From contig NZ_AZWO01000026.1 in assembly GCF_000514775.1 (NCBI RefSeq), positions 1 through 64,000 on the forward strand: a stretch of DNA of 64,000 nt. The letters run 5' to 3'. The notes below the pieces were generated by a model, which had not been told where the DNA came from, made no database searches, and saw only the letters and a list, made by a program, of their open reading frames with translations. How positions within the stretch are numbered: position 1 is the first letter of the stretch; the number at the start of each line of letters is the position of its first letter. Position numbers and translations under genes: made by a program. The DNA is from Salinispora pacifica CNR114 (GTDB lineage Bacteria; Actinomycetota; Actinomycetes; Mycobacteriales; Micromonosporaceae). Positions 1 to 7,265 of the stretch are shown piece by piece.

Positions 1-287
1 AACCCGACGGCACCCTCTGGCTCTACTCCAACAACATCGTCCGCGACAACGGCGTCCCCTACAGCTACGCCTCCTCCCGACAGATCGGCCAGGGCTGGAA
101 CGCCTTCGACACCATCATCGGCGCCGACGTCACCGGCGACGGCTACACCGACCTCGTAGCCCGCAAACCCGACGGCACCCTCTGGCTCTACTCCAACAAC
201 ATCGTCCGCGACAACGGCGTCCCCTACAGCTACGCCTCCTCCCGACAGATCGGCCAAAGCTGGGACGCCTTCGACACCATCATCTAG
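1..287 (+). CDS. FG-GAP/VCBS repeat protein, C-terminal fragment
   Basis: An open frame enters from the left edge (codons start at base 3) and stops with TAG at 285-287, leaving about 94 residues of the C-terminus. It contains the motif DVTGDGYTDLVARKPDGTLW, typical of calcium-binding FG-GAP/VCBS beta-propeller blades, which are usually in secreted proteins. The blade is repeated almost identically at the DNA level with a 165-bp (55-residue) period; bases 3-117 match 168-282 with few changes. The partner domain, probably an N-terminal secreted enzyme, lies outside the window, so the full function cannot be stated. A strong hairpin follows at 323-366. Confidence 0.75.
   Translation, partial: PDGTLWLYSNNIVRDNGVPYSYASSRQIGQGWNAFDTIIGADVTGDGYTDLVARKPDGTLWLYSNNIVRDNGVPYSYASSRQIGQSWDAFDTII
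3..284 (+). repeat. 165-bp near-identical tandem repeat inside the propeller gene
   Basis: One full unit (about 3-167) and a second, truncated unit (168-284) are visible. They differ at only a few positions, for example CAGGGCTGGAACGCC versus CAAAGCTGGGACGCC. Such identity suggests recent duplication or gene conversion, and the array probably continues beyond the left edge. Confidence 0.8.
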
Positions 288-322
288 CCGCACCTGACGG
301 TGCCCGGCCTCGGCCGGAAGCG

Positions 323-366
323 CACTGAACCCCCAACCGGGCAATGGCCGGGTTGGGGGTTCAGTG
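323..366. terminator. Bidirectional terminator hairpin
   Basis: CACTGAACCCCCAACC (323-338) pairs perfectly with its reverse complement at 351-366 around a 12-base loop that itself contains GGC/GCC. It lies about 35 bases beyond the stop of the propeller gene (+) and about 37 bases beyond the stop of the DUF397 gene (-), so it can terminate both convergent genes. There is no long U-tract, which is common in actinomycetes. Confidence 0.8.
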
Positions 367-403
367 TTTCCGAAATGGTCGGGGGCTGCCCCGCTGGGTG
401 GGG

Positions 404-595
404 TCAGGGCTGCCCGGGAAGTTGGGCGACGAACGCCCGCCACGCCGCCGGGCCGAAGACCAACGCCGGCCCGGCCGGGTCCTTGGAGTCCCGGACTCCC
501 ACGACGCCGGGAAGGTTACCGGCGACCTCGACGCAGTCGCCGCCGTTGTTGCCGCTCTTACTGCTCTTGCGCCACCGCGCGCCGATCAGGTCCAT
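404..595 (-). CDS. DUF397 domain protein
   Basis: A 63-residue protein starting MDLIGARWRKSSKSG, with the W-R-K-S-S-x-S and C-V-E-V signatures of DUF397 and the usual late V-R-D-S-K-D-P. DUF397 proteins are found almost only in actinomycetes, next to XRE-DUF5753 regulators of the WhiJ/BldB-associated type, and are thought to modulate their partner. ATG at 593-595 was chosen because it begins the domain; the longer in-frame extension overlaps the regulator and has no domain. The gene overlaps the end of the upstream regulator by 10 bp, indicating co-transcription and probably translational coupling. The molecular role of DUF397 is not firmly established. Confidence 0.88.
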   Translation of the reverse strand: MDLIGARWRKSSKSGNNGGDCVEVAGNLPGVVGVRDSKDPAGPALVFGPAAWRAFVAQLPGQP

Positions 596-1353
596 GAACT
601 CGCCGCTTCCCTGAGCAGGTCTCGGGACTGCGCCCGGGAGAGAGCCTCCCCCCGGATGCGTTCCCACCGTCGACTCAGCGTAGCAATATCCGTGACGCCA
701 TCGACCAGTTGCGCCTTCGCCTGGCTGTCCACATGGGCCACCACTGCGCCCTTCTCCAACTCGGCGAGGGTGAACGGACCGCCGAGACCAGGGTGCATAC
801 CCGCCGAGAGCGGCACGACATGGATCGACACGTTCGGTAACTCCGCGGAGGCCGCCAACTGCTCGCACTGCTCCCGCATCAACCCCCGGTCGCCGTAGGC
901 GGACCGGCGAAGGATCAGCTCGTCCAGCACCGCGATGAACATCGGCGCCCGGTCCCGACGCAGGATCGCCTGCCGCTTGATCCGCACGTCGACCAGTTCC
1001 TCAACCGTCTCGGGGCTGAGCGCCTCACCGGCGAGGGTCGCCCGCGCGTACGCCGCGGTCTGCAGCAGGCCCGGCACCCACGCAAGTTGAAACGCGCGGA
1101 GTGACACCGCCTCGCGTTCAATGTCGGCCCACGGGCGGAACCACGCCGGCTCGCGGCGTCGCACCGCATCCGGCCACAGGTCCTCCACCTCCCGCTTGAG
1201 GATCGCGGCCACCTTCGCACGGTGCCGGGTCTGGGGAATCCGTCCACGGCTCGCCCACTTCGCGGCCGTCTTCGGATCCACCCCGATCTGAGCTGCGAGG
1301 CTTTCGGCGGTCTCGCCCGCCTCCGTCATCGCCGCGATGACTGCGTGGTTCAT
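586..1353 (-). CDS. XRE-family regulator with DUF5753 domain
   Basis: 255 residues. The N-terminus (about residues 5-60) is a helix-turn-helix (ESLAAQIGVDPKTAAKWASRG). The rest fits DUF5753, with the typical run WVPGLLQTAAYARA followed by the IHVVPL and GPFTLAEL strands. Proteins of this build control development and antibiotic genes in Streptomyces together with a DUF397 partner, here the overlapping downstream gene. ATG at 1353 is preceded by GGGAGG at a good distance. The gene is divergent from three small overlapping genes, so the shared region 1354-1533 probably carries its operator. Its targets cannot be read from sequence. Confidence 0.9.
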   Translation of the reverse strand: MNHAVIAAMTEAGETAESLAAQIGVDPKTAAKWASRGRIPQTRHRAKVAAILKREVEDLWPDAVRRREPAWFRPWADIEREAVSLRAFQLAWVPGLLQTAAYARATLAGEALSPETVEELVDVRIKRQAILRRDRAPMFIAVLDELILRRSAYGDRGLMREQCEQLAASAELPNVSIHVVPLSAGMHPGLGGPFTLAELEKGAVVAHVDSQAKAQLVDGVTDIATLSRRWERIRGEALSRAQSRDLLREAASSWT

Positions 1354-1393
1354 GCTCCAACCTCCCTCAAACGTTCCAGACGTCCCAAAAACC

Positions 1394-1401
1394 TAGTACT
1401 A
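1394..1401. promoter_or_regulatory. TAGTACTA palindrome in divergent promoter region
   Basis: A perfect 8-base palindrome lies about 40 bases upstream of the XRE regulator start, in the 180-bp region shared with the small-gene operon. It is an operator candidate by position only; a motif this short can occur by chance. Confidence 0.25.
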
Positions 1402-1533
1402 CGCGGTGTGTTCGCCCCACAACTGTCGGAAAACTGCCCGTAGACGGCGTGAACCGGTGGCGGGCCCGACCCGCCGGAGGCGCTGCCGGACCGCAACCAC
1501 CAACCAGCAACCACCACAGCCGGGAGGCGAGCC

Positions 1534-1752
1534 GTGCCAACAACCACCACCGCGCCACCACCACTACCGCGACGGAGGCGCCGCGCCGCGCTCGCCGACG
1601 CGATCAGCCCCGACCACGCGGCGACTCTCCCCGACGGGGAGCTGGAACGGCTGCTCTCCGGTGGGCGGGTGGTTGGCCGGGCCCGCGTCGTCCACACCGC
1701 CCCCGGTGCCGACCTCCTCGCCGCGGTGCTCGCGGGGCTACGGAGACTGTGA
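1534..1752 (+). CDS. Small hypothetical protein (72 aa)
   Basis: I do not recognise the family. The protein has a Pro/Thr- and Arg-rich N-terminus, then a helical segment (ALADAISPDHAATLPDGELERLL) ending LLAAVLAGLRRL. The GTG start at 1534 has a clear GGGAGG Shine-Dalgarno at 1522-1527. The stop TGA (1750-1752) shares its last base with the ATG of the next gene. The ribosome site and tight overlap are the main evidence that it is real. It is the first gene of a three-gene unit divergent from the XRE-DUF5753/DUF397 pair and is probably controlled by it. Confidence 0.65.
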   Translation: MPTTTTAPPPLPRRRRRAALADAISPDHAATLPDGELERLLSGGRVVGRARVVHTAPGADLLAAVLAGLRRL

Positions 1753-2039
1753 TGGCCGATGACAACCCGACCACCGACCAGCCCACGCACCGCGACCTGC
1801 CGGCGCACCTTGACCAGCCGGCGAGCCTCGACCGGCCCGCACGCCCCGACCAGCCGACGCGCGCTGGCCGACGCGCGTACCGTGACCCGCACGGGTCGCC
1901 GCCGCTGCCCGACGGCGACCGGGTGCGGCCGAGCACGCCGAGCACTCCCCCGCCGTCCGCCACCACCCGGCACCAGCTGATCGCGGCGCTCATCCTGGTG
2001 ATCGTCGTGGCCGCCATCGCACTCCGGGTGCTGCGATGA
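1752..2039 (+). CDS. Small tail-anchored membrane protein (95 aa)
   Basis: Begins MADDNPTTDQPTHRD. About 70 hydrophilic residues rich in Pro, Asp and Arg contain degenerate repeats of D-Q-P-x-x (DLPAHLDQPASLDRPARPDQP). A single C-terminal hydrophobic helix follows (LIAALILVIVVAAIALRVL), which suggests a tail-anchored protein with the bulk in the cytoplasm. No known domain is apparent. The start overlaps the previous stop (TGATG), and its own TGA overlaps the next ATG (ATGA), so the three genes are almost certainly translated as a coupled unit. Confidence 0.65.
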   Translation: MADDNPTTDQPTHRDLPAHLDQPASLDRPARPDQPTRAGRRAYRDPHGSPPLPDGDRVRPSTPSTPPPSATTRHQLIAALILVIVVAAIALRVLR

Positions 2040-2305
2040 CGACCAGCCCGAGGCCCCCACGTCCGGGTGACCCGGCCGCTAACCGGCCACACCTACCGAT
2101 GCGCCCACTGTGGGGGTGCGGCAGCTGCCAGGCGGAGTGGCCCTGCCCGGCAGCCCGACACGCCCTCCTGGCCGAATACCACACCGACCGCACCGCGCTG
2201 CGGGTCTACCTGGGTGCCCTCATGTCGGAAGCGGCCGAACAGCTAGCCCAGGTCCAGACCCACACGGCATCCGACCTGTACCGCCGGTTCCTGCTGTGGG
2301 TATAG
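2036..2305 (+). CDS. Small Cys-motif protein (89 aa)
   Basis: The N-terminus is Pro-rich. A compact motif follows (PLWGCGSCQAEWPCPAARH), with Cys at residues 28, 31 and 37 and nearby His at 19 and 42, suggesting a small metal site. The remainder is helical (LLAEYHTDRTALRVYLGALMSEAAEQLAQV). Similar short proteins occur widely in Micromonosporaceae beside XRE/DUF397 loci and are sometimes auto-annotated as flavin reductase; I see no flavin-binding domain to support that. Translation is coupled to the preceding gene by a 4-bp ATGA overlap. Function unknown. Confidence 0.7.
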   Translation: MTTSPRPPRPGDPAANRPHLPMRPLWGCGSCQAEWPCPAARHALLAEYHTDRTALRVYLGALMSEAAEQLAQVQTHTASDLYRRFLLWV

Positions 2306-2351
2306 CGACCCGGCGGCGGTACGCCGAAGGCGAGCTGCGGCAGTCAGCGGC

Positions 2352-3854
2352 TCAGTGCTTGACGCGGTCGAACTGGAAGTAGTCGATGTTGAAGTTCTGG
2401 TGGGCGTCCTCGTGCATCCGCACCTCGAACTCGTGCGCACCCCGACGCAGGTACTGGGTCCCCTCGATCTCCTGCAACTCGAAGGCATCGTGCGAGGTCG
2501 TGCCGACCACGTCCACCGGACCGGTCGTCGGCTGATCGTCGAAGGTTATCGAGAACCGCCCCGCCGGGAAGTACGGCGACGACATCCGGGCGCTCACCCG
2601 GTAGTTGCCGGACTTCGGCACCTCGACGGTGTACGTGACCCACTCACCACCGCGGATCCAACACATCACGATCGCGGCATTGTTGTCGCAGATGTCCACG
2701 CCCTCGTACTGGCGGCCCGCGGTGCCACCCCGGTTCTCGTCCTCCAGGTCGTGGTACCCGATCCCCCTACCCGCCGGCGAGTAGTCCTCGGCCTGCACCC
2801 GCACCGACCCTTTCGGCAACGACGGCCACTCCCCCCGACCACCGTGCTCCCGGTCCCGACTCGCCAACCAGCTCACCAACTGCTCCGGGTTGTCAGTCTG
2901 AATCATGTCCGCCTGGTGCCGATCCACCACCGCACCCCACCCCTGCGCCGGATCCCGCAACGACGACTCGTCGGTGTAGCCGGCGGCGAGGCCGTACCAC
3001 AGGGTGTTGACCCAGACCCGGGCCCGCTCGCGGAGCGCCGCCACCACCGCCGGCTGGATCTGCGGCTCGGTGAGCCGGTCGAAGACCAGCTCGTACGCCT
3101 CCGGCTGGTGGTCGGTGAACCCGTCGAGGTCGGCGGCGTTCTCCTCCTTCACGACATGGACGTAGAGGATTTCCGGGTCGGTGGCGAGGAACTGCTCAAC
3201 CTCCGCGACCGGCGCCGAACTCTTGAACAGAACGTGGTCCAGGGTGCCGCTGTCGACCAGGACGTCGTACGCCTCGTCCCGGATGTCCCACGCCTTGTCC
3301 AGGTTGACCATGGCCCGGCCCCGCACCGTCGCCATCGCCTCGGCCAACGTCGGCACCCGCTGATCGGTCAACGGCGCCTGATCGCCACCCAGGCCCACCC
3401 TCAACCGCAGCCGCCTCACCTCGGCCAGCGTCAACTCCGACACCGCACCCGTACCATTCGTCGTCCGGTCCACCGTGCTGTCATGCATCAACACCAGATG
3501 ACCGTCAGCCGTACGCCGGACATCGATCTCCACCACGTGCGCGCCCGCACGAACCGCGGACCTGATCGCCTTCAGGGAGTTCTCCGGTGCGGCACGCCAG
3601 TGCCCACGGTGCGCCACCACCAGTACCCCAACACCCGGACCGGGCTGCAGGAACTGCTTTCGTACCTGCGCAACGGTGTGGGTGGGCGCCGACTCGACAG
3701 TCTGGGCGAGCGCCGACCCCGCAATCGGCGTGGTCCCGGCCGTGGCCCTGGCCCCCGCCACCGTCGGAGCCACACCGACCACCACACCCGCCGTCACCAC
3801 GGCCAGCGCCCCACCCCACCATTTCCTACGCACGAGCAACTCCCGGGTAGACAT
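2352..3854 (-). CDS. Secreted glycerophosphodiester phosphodiesterase with C-terminal CBM6-type module
   Basis: 500 residues. A signal peptide (about 1-37, RRKWWGGALAVV core) is followed by a GDPD domain with H82-R83 (AHRGHW), P-E-N-S, E109/D111, D117/H119 and H124-D125, the usual catalytic and metal residues. GDPDs hydrolyse glycerophosphodiesters to sn-glycerol 3-phosphate and an alcohol. After about residue 355 a beta-sandwich begins with VQAEDYSP and contains GGEWVTYTVEVPKSGNYRVS, which matches carbohydrate-binding family 6 modules. I start at ATG 3852-3854 because a longer in-frame extension would bury the signal peptide. It is probably extracellular, acting on lipid- or teichoic-acid-derived substrates; the sugar target is unknown. 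Confidence 0.85.
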   Translation of the reverse strand: MSTRELLVRRKWWGGALAVVTAGVVVGVAPTVAGARATAGTTPIAGSALAQTVESAPTHTVAQVRKQFLQPGPGVGVLVVAHRGHWRAAPENSLKAIRSAVRAGAHVVEIDVRRTADGHLVLMHDSTVDRTTNGTGAVSELTLAEVRRLRLRVGLGGDQAPLTDQRVPTLAEAMATVRGRAMVNLDKAWDIRDEAYDVLVDSGTLDHVLFKSSAPVAEVEQFLATDPEILYVHVVKEENAADLDGFTDHQPEAYELVFDRLTEPQIQPAVVAALRERARVWVNTLWYGLAAGYTDESSLRDPAQGWGAVVDRHQADMIQTDNPEQLVSWLASRDREHGGRGEWPSLPKGSVRVQAEDYSPAGRGIGYHDLEDENRGGTAGRQYEGVDICDNNAAIVMCWIRGGEWVTYTVEVPKSGNYRVSARMSSPYFPAGRFSITFDDQPTTGPVDVVGTTSHDAFELQEIEGTQYLRRGAHEFEVRMHEDAHQNFNIDYFQFDRVKH

Positions 3855-4075
3855 CCGAGTGATCAGCGGTTCGCACCGAAGCCAGCGCAAACCACCGTCA
3901 TCCTGCCGGTTTCCCCCCACGAAACGCGGCCCCCAGCGGGTAACAACACGACAAACAGGTGCTGACATGTCGATGCCAGACGTTCAAGATCTTTAGCTAC
4001 ATCCCCGGCTTTCGGTGATATCCCGCATTACCTTCGATTAGCACGAAGCGGTCATTTCACGATCAGGCGGGGTGG

Positions 4076-5515
4076 ATGTCACGGTCGGACGCCCCGGGCG
4101 GAGCCGGGAACACCCAACGGTGGCGGATCATCGCCATCGCGGCAGCCGTCTCCTTCCTGAGCTTCTTCGACCTGAGCGTCATCAACGTGATGCTGCCCTC
4201 GATCGAACGCACGCTCGACGCCGGCAACGGTGCTGTCCAGTGGGTCGTCTCGGGCTACTCGCTGATGTTCGCGCTCGCACTCGTCCCCGCCGGACGACTC
4301 GGTGACGCCAGAGGGCGGCGCCACGCGCTCATCCTCGGCCTCGCGTTGTTCACCGGCGCCAGCGCAGTTGCCGGAACGGCCGGTTCCGGCACCGCACTGG
4401 TCGTCGCCCGACTCGCGCAGGGCGCCGCGGCCGGTGTCCTCGTCCCCCAGCTCACGGCCCTGGTCGAGGAGTTGTTCCGCCCCGAGCGGCGAGGCCGACC
4501 CTTCGGGCTTCTCGGAGCCACGACCAGCATCGCCACCGCGATCGGACCGGTGATCGGCGGGCTGATCATCGCTCTCGGTGGGGTGGAGAACGGCTGGCGG
4601 CTGGTCTTTCTCGGCAACATCCCGATCGGCGTCGTCGCGACGGTGCTCGTCTGGCGGCTGTTCCCGGCGAAGCCGCTGGGCGGCCCGAAGGATCACCGAC
4701 CCGACCTGATCGGCACGCTGCTGTTGGGCACCGGACTCATGCTGGTGATCCTGCCCGCGCTACAGCGGGAGCAGTGGCCGGGGCTGCTGCCGTGGCTGTT
4801 GCTGCCGGCCGGGATCGGCGTCCTCTTCGCCTTCCGATCCTGGGAGACCTCCACTGCCCGGCGACATCCGCCGGTCTTCGACTTTCACCTACTCACCCAT
4901 CGGACGTACCGCCTGGGGCTGCTGCTCGGCTTCTTCTACTACGCCGGTTTCACCTCGCTGCCGCTGATCTTCAGCCTGCACCTGCAGTACGGTCTCCACC
5001 GCAGTCCGTTGCACACCGGGCTCACGATCGCGCCATTCGCGGTGGGTTCCGCGCTGGGCGCGCTGCTCGGCGGCCGGCACGTCGAACGACTCGGTCGCCG
5101 GCTGATCGCCGTCGGGCTACTCACCGTCCTGGCGAGCCTCGCCCTGATGATCGCCCTCACCAGCGTCACCGGGACGACGTTCTCGGTCCTGAACTCGTTC
5201 CCGCTGCTCCTCGCCGGAGTCGGGAGCGGCCTCGTGATCACACCGAACAACACCCTGACTCTTGCGCAGGTGCCCGTGCGGAACGCCGGCAGCGCCGCCG
5301 GCATGTACCGGACCATGCGGCAGGCCGGCGCCGCGATCGGGCTGGCGGTGATCAGCGCAACCCTGCTCGGCTCGGTCACCGCCAACAACGGAGACTGGTC
5401 AACCGCCCTTCGCCACGCACTCGGTGTCGAGTTCGGCATTGTCACCGCCGCGCTGCTCACCGTCATCGCCGGCATCGTCGGTGACCACCGGCGTCCACTC
5501 GACTCGGCAGCCTGA
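4076..5515 (+). CDS. MFS drug transporter, DHA2 (14-TM) type
   Basis: 479 residues with regularly spaced hydrophobic segments. Early motifs are typical of QacA/EmrB proton antiporters: FFDLSVINVMLPSIERTL in TM1 and VQWVVSGYSLMFALALVPAGRLGD running into motif A (GDARGRRHAL). Motif C-like GPVIGG follows in TM5. The predicted role is proton-coupled export of toxic small molecules at the cytoplasmic membrane. The ATG at 4076 follows a GGCGGGG stretch. It is divergent from the GDPD gene across a 221-bp, relatively A/T-rich spacer. Substrate unknown; no TetR-type regulator is adjacent. Confidence 0.85.
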   Translation: MSRSDAPGGAGNTQRWRIIAIAAAVSFLSFFDLSVINVMLPSIERTLDAGNGAVQWVVSGYSLMFALALVPAGRLGDARGRRHALILGLALFTGASAVAGTAGSGTALVVARLAQGAAAGVLVPQLTALVEELFRPERRGRPFGLLGATTSIATAIGPVIGGLIIALGGVENGWRLVFLGNIPIGVVATVLVWRLFPAKPLGGPKDHRPDLIGTLLLGTGLMLVILPALQREQWPGLLPWLLLPAGIGVLFAFRSWETSTARRHPPVFDFHLLTHRTYRLGLLLGFFYYAGFTSLPLIFSLHLQYGLHRSPLHTGLTIAPFAVGSALGALLGGRHVERLGRRLIAVGLLTVLASLALMIALTSVTGTTFSVLNSFPLLLAGVGSGLVITPNNTLTLAQVPVRNAGSAAGMYRTMRQAGAAIGLAVISATLLGSVTANNGDWSTALRHALGVEFGIVTAALLTVIAGIVGDHRRPLDSAA

Positions 5516-5605
5516 CCGTTCGCACAGCCCGTGCCGGGCCCTCGGTGGCCAACGACACAGACCGGCGCCGGGGAAAGGACTCGCCCCGGTGGTGTCGACA
5601 CCGGC

Positions 5606-6268
5606 ATGATGTCCGGCGTGCTGGGGATCACCGACATCTGGACGTACGTGCTGGGCACCGTGGCGATCATCATGCTGCCCGGGCCCAACTCGCTCTTCGT
5701 GCTCTCCACCGCCGCCCGCCGTGGCGTGGCCGCCGGCTACCGCGCGGCCAGCGCGGTGTTCGTGGGCGATGGAGTCCTGATGATCCTCTCGGCCGCCGGG
5801 GTGGCGTCCCTGCTCCAGGCGTACCCGCCGCTCTTCCTGGTGATCAAATATGCCGGCGCCGCCTACCTGGGCTACCTGGGTCTGGGGATGCTGCGCGGCG
5901 CCTGGCAGCGCTGGCGGACCCGCCACGACCCGGCCGCACCGCGACTTCTCGACGCCGACGACCCCACCCCAGCACGCAGCCCGTTCCGCCGAGCTCTGGT
6001 GATCAGCCTGCTCAACCCGAAGGCGATCCTCTTCTTCGTCTCGTTCTTCATCCAGTTCGTTGACCCGCACTACCCCTGGCCGGCGCTGTCGTTCCTGCTG
6101 CTCGGGTCGATCGCGCAGCTCATCAGCGCGCTCTTCCTGACCATACTGATCTTCGCGGGCACCTTCCTGGCCGCCCAGTTCCACCAACGCCGCCGCCTGG
6201 CCGCGGGCGGGACGACCACGATTGGTGCGCTCTTCCTCGGCTTCAGTCTGAAACTCGCCACCGGCTGA
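5606..6268 (+). CDS. LysE/RhtB-family amino acid exporter (LeuE-like)
   Basis: About 220 residues with six hydrophobic segments. The hallmark IIMLPGPNSLFVLSTAARRG lies near the N-terminus, and LLNPKAILFFVSFFIQFV lies in the second half. Family members export neutral or basic amino acids; the sequence resembles LeuE-type members most, but substrate cannot be assigned. Two adjacent ATGs (5606, 5609) are possible starts; the longer upstream extension is hydrophilic and was not used. It follows the MFS gene in the same direction after about 90 bp. Confidence 0.85.
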   Translation: MMSGVLGITDIWTYVLGTVAIIMLPGPNSLFVLSTAARRGVAAGYRAASAVFVGDGVLMILSAAGVASLLQAYPPLFLVIKYAGAAYLGYLGLGMLRGAWQRWRTRHDPAAPRLLDADDPTPARSPFRRALVISLLNPKAILFFVSFFIQFVDPHYPWPALSFLLLGSIAQLISALFLTILIFAGTFLAAQFHQRRRLAAGGTTTIGALFLGFSLKLATG

Positions 6269-6312
6269 CCCGCCCCGGGTCACCTGCCACCGCCAGCGGC
6301 CGACAGCCCCGG

Positions 6313-7242
6313 TCACGTGCCATCGCCACCGCCACCGCCACCGCCGACGCCCGGGCCCCCGGCCGTGCCGCCCAGCCCGATTCCCGGCGGCAGTGGCGCG
6401 TCCGGAGGTCGGCTCACATGGGCGGACTCGTTGATCGGGGCCGACCAGTCGGCGTGCGCCGCCATCGCCGCGTGCCGGTTGATCGCACCCCGCAGCCACC
6501 CGTCCACGGTCGCCACCCAGTCCTGCCGCTCGGCGCCGTCATGCCAGATCCGAAACCGACTGATGCTCTGGTGGGTGATCCCGGCCAGCGCCAGTCGACG
6601 ATCACACCAGAGGAGCACTTCGAGACCGGCAGAGTTGGCAATGAAGATCACCTCCAGCTCGGTGATCGGCCCGGAGTACAACGGCGCGACCCAGTAGCCC
6701 AGCCGTTGGTGCAGCGCTAGCTGCTGCTCGACCCCGGGCAGCCGGGCGGCGACCGAGCCGGCCTGCCGCAGCCTGAACCCCAGCATCTCCAGGGTGGTGA
6801 GAATGTGCGCCTGGGCGATCAGCGGGTGCACGAAGAGCGGCACCATCGCACCCTGATCCAGCCCGGGCTCGATCGCCACCTCGGTACGCAGCCCCATCCG
6901 CAGGCTGAGCAGCGGCGCTCCACCGACCACCGTCACCGGGGTCTCCCACGGCATCGGGAACGAGAACGGAATACTGCGGGCCCGCCCGGCACGCAGGATG
7001 AACCCGGTGGCGATCTCCGCCTGATGGAACTGCACCAGCCGCCGGGGGGCCTCCGGGTCGTCCGGCTCGGCCGACGTGACCAGGCCGAGCCGGACATGCA
7101 GCACCGGAACGTCAACCGGGCCGGCGCTGACAGTCACCCGCCCGGGCAACAGCAGGCCCGGGCGGGTGCTCGGGTTGGCCAGCGCGGTCCGGACGGTCAG
7201 TCCCGTCCGACCGGACTCCGGCGACACCCCCGTCAACCGCAC
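6313..7242 (-). CDS. SpoOM (Spo0M)-family arrestin-fold protein
   Basis: 309 residues. The pattern TALANPSTRPGLLLPGRV near the start, then FSFPMPWETPVTVVGG and VGLRTEVAIEPGLDQG-like strands, matches the Spo0M family, which folds like arrestins and affects sporulation and cell shape in Bacillus. The later RLPGVEQQL and W-x-A-P-L-Y segments also fit. The last 20 residues are almost pure glycine (GGGGGGGDGT) and probably disordered. It is convergent with the LysE gene and lies in the same direction as, and 23 bp beyond, the CNNM pair. Role in this organism inferred only. Confidence 0.8.
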   Translation of the reverse strand: MRLTGVSPESGRTGLTVRTALANPSTRPGLLLPGRVTVSAGPVDVPVLHVRLGLVTSAEPDDPEAPRRLVQFHQAEIATGFILRAGRARSIPFSFPMPWETPVTVVGGAPLLSLRMGLRTEVAIEPGLDQGAMVPLFVHPLIAQAHILTTLEMLGFRLRQAGSVAARLPGVEQQLALHQRLGYWVAPLYSGPITELEVIFIANSAGLEVLLWCDRRLALAGITHQSISRFRIWHDGAERQDWVATVDGWLRGAINRHAAMAAHADWSAPINESAHVSRPPDAPLPPGIGLGGTAGGPGVGGGGGGGDGT

Positions 7243-7265
7243 CGGCCCCGGTTACCCAGACCAGA

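Noticed and set aside
2355..3965. Long open frame (536 codons) on the + strand opposite the GDPD gene
   Set aside because: Antisense frame produced by G/C-rich codon structure; composition is His/Arg/Pro-rich without domain motifs, while the minus strand has clear GDPD and CBM6 motifs.
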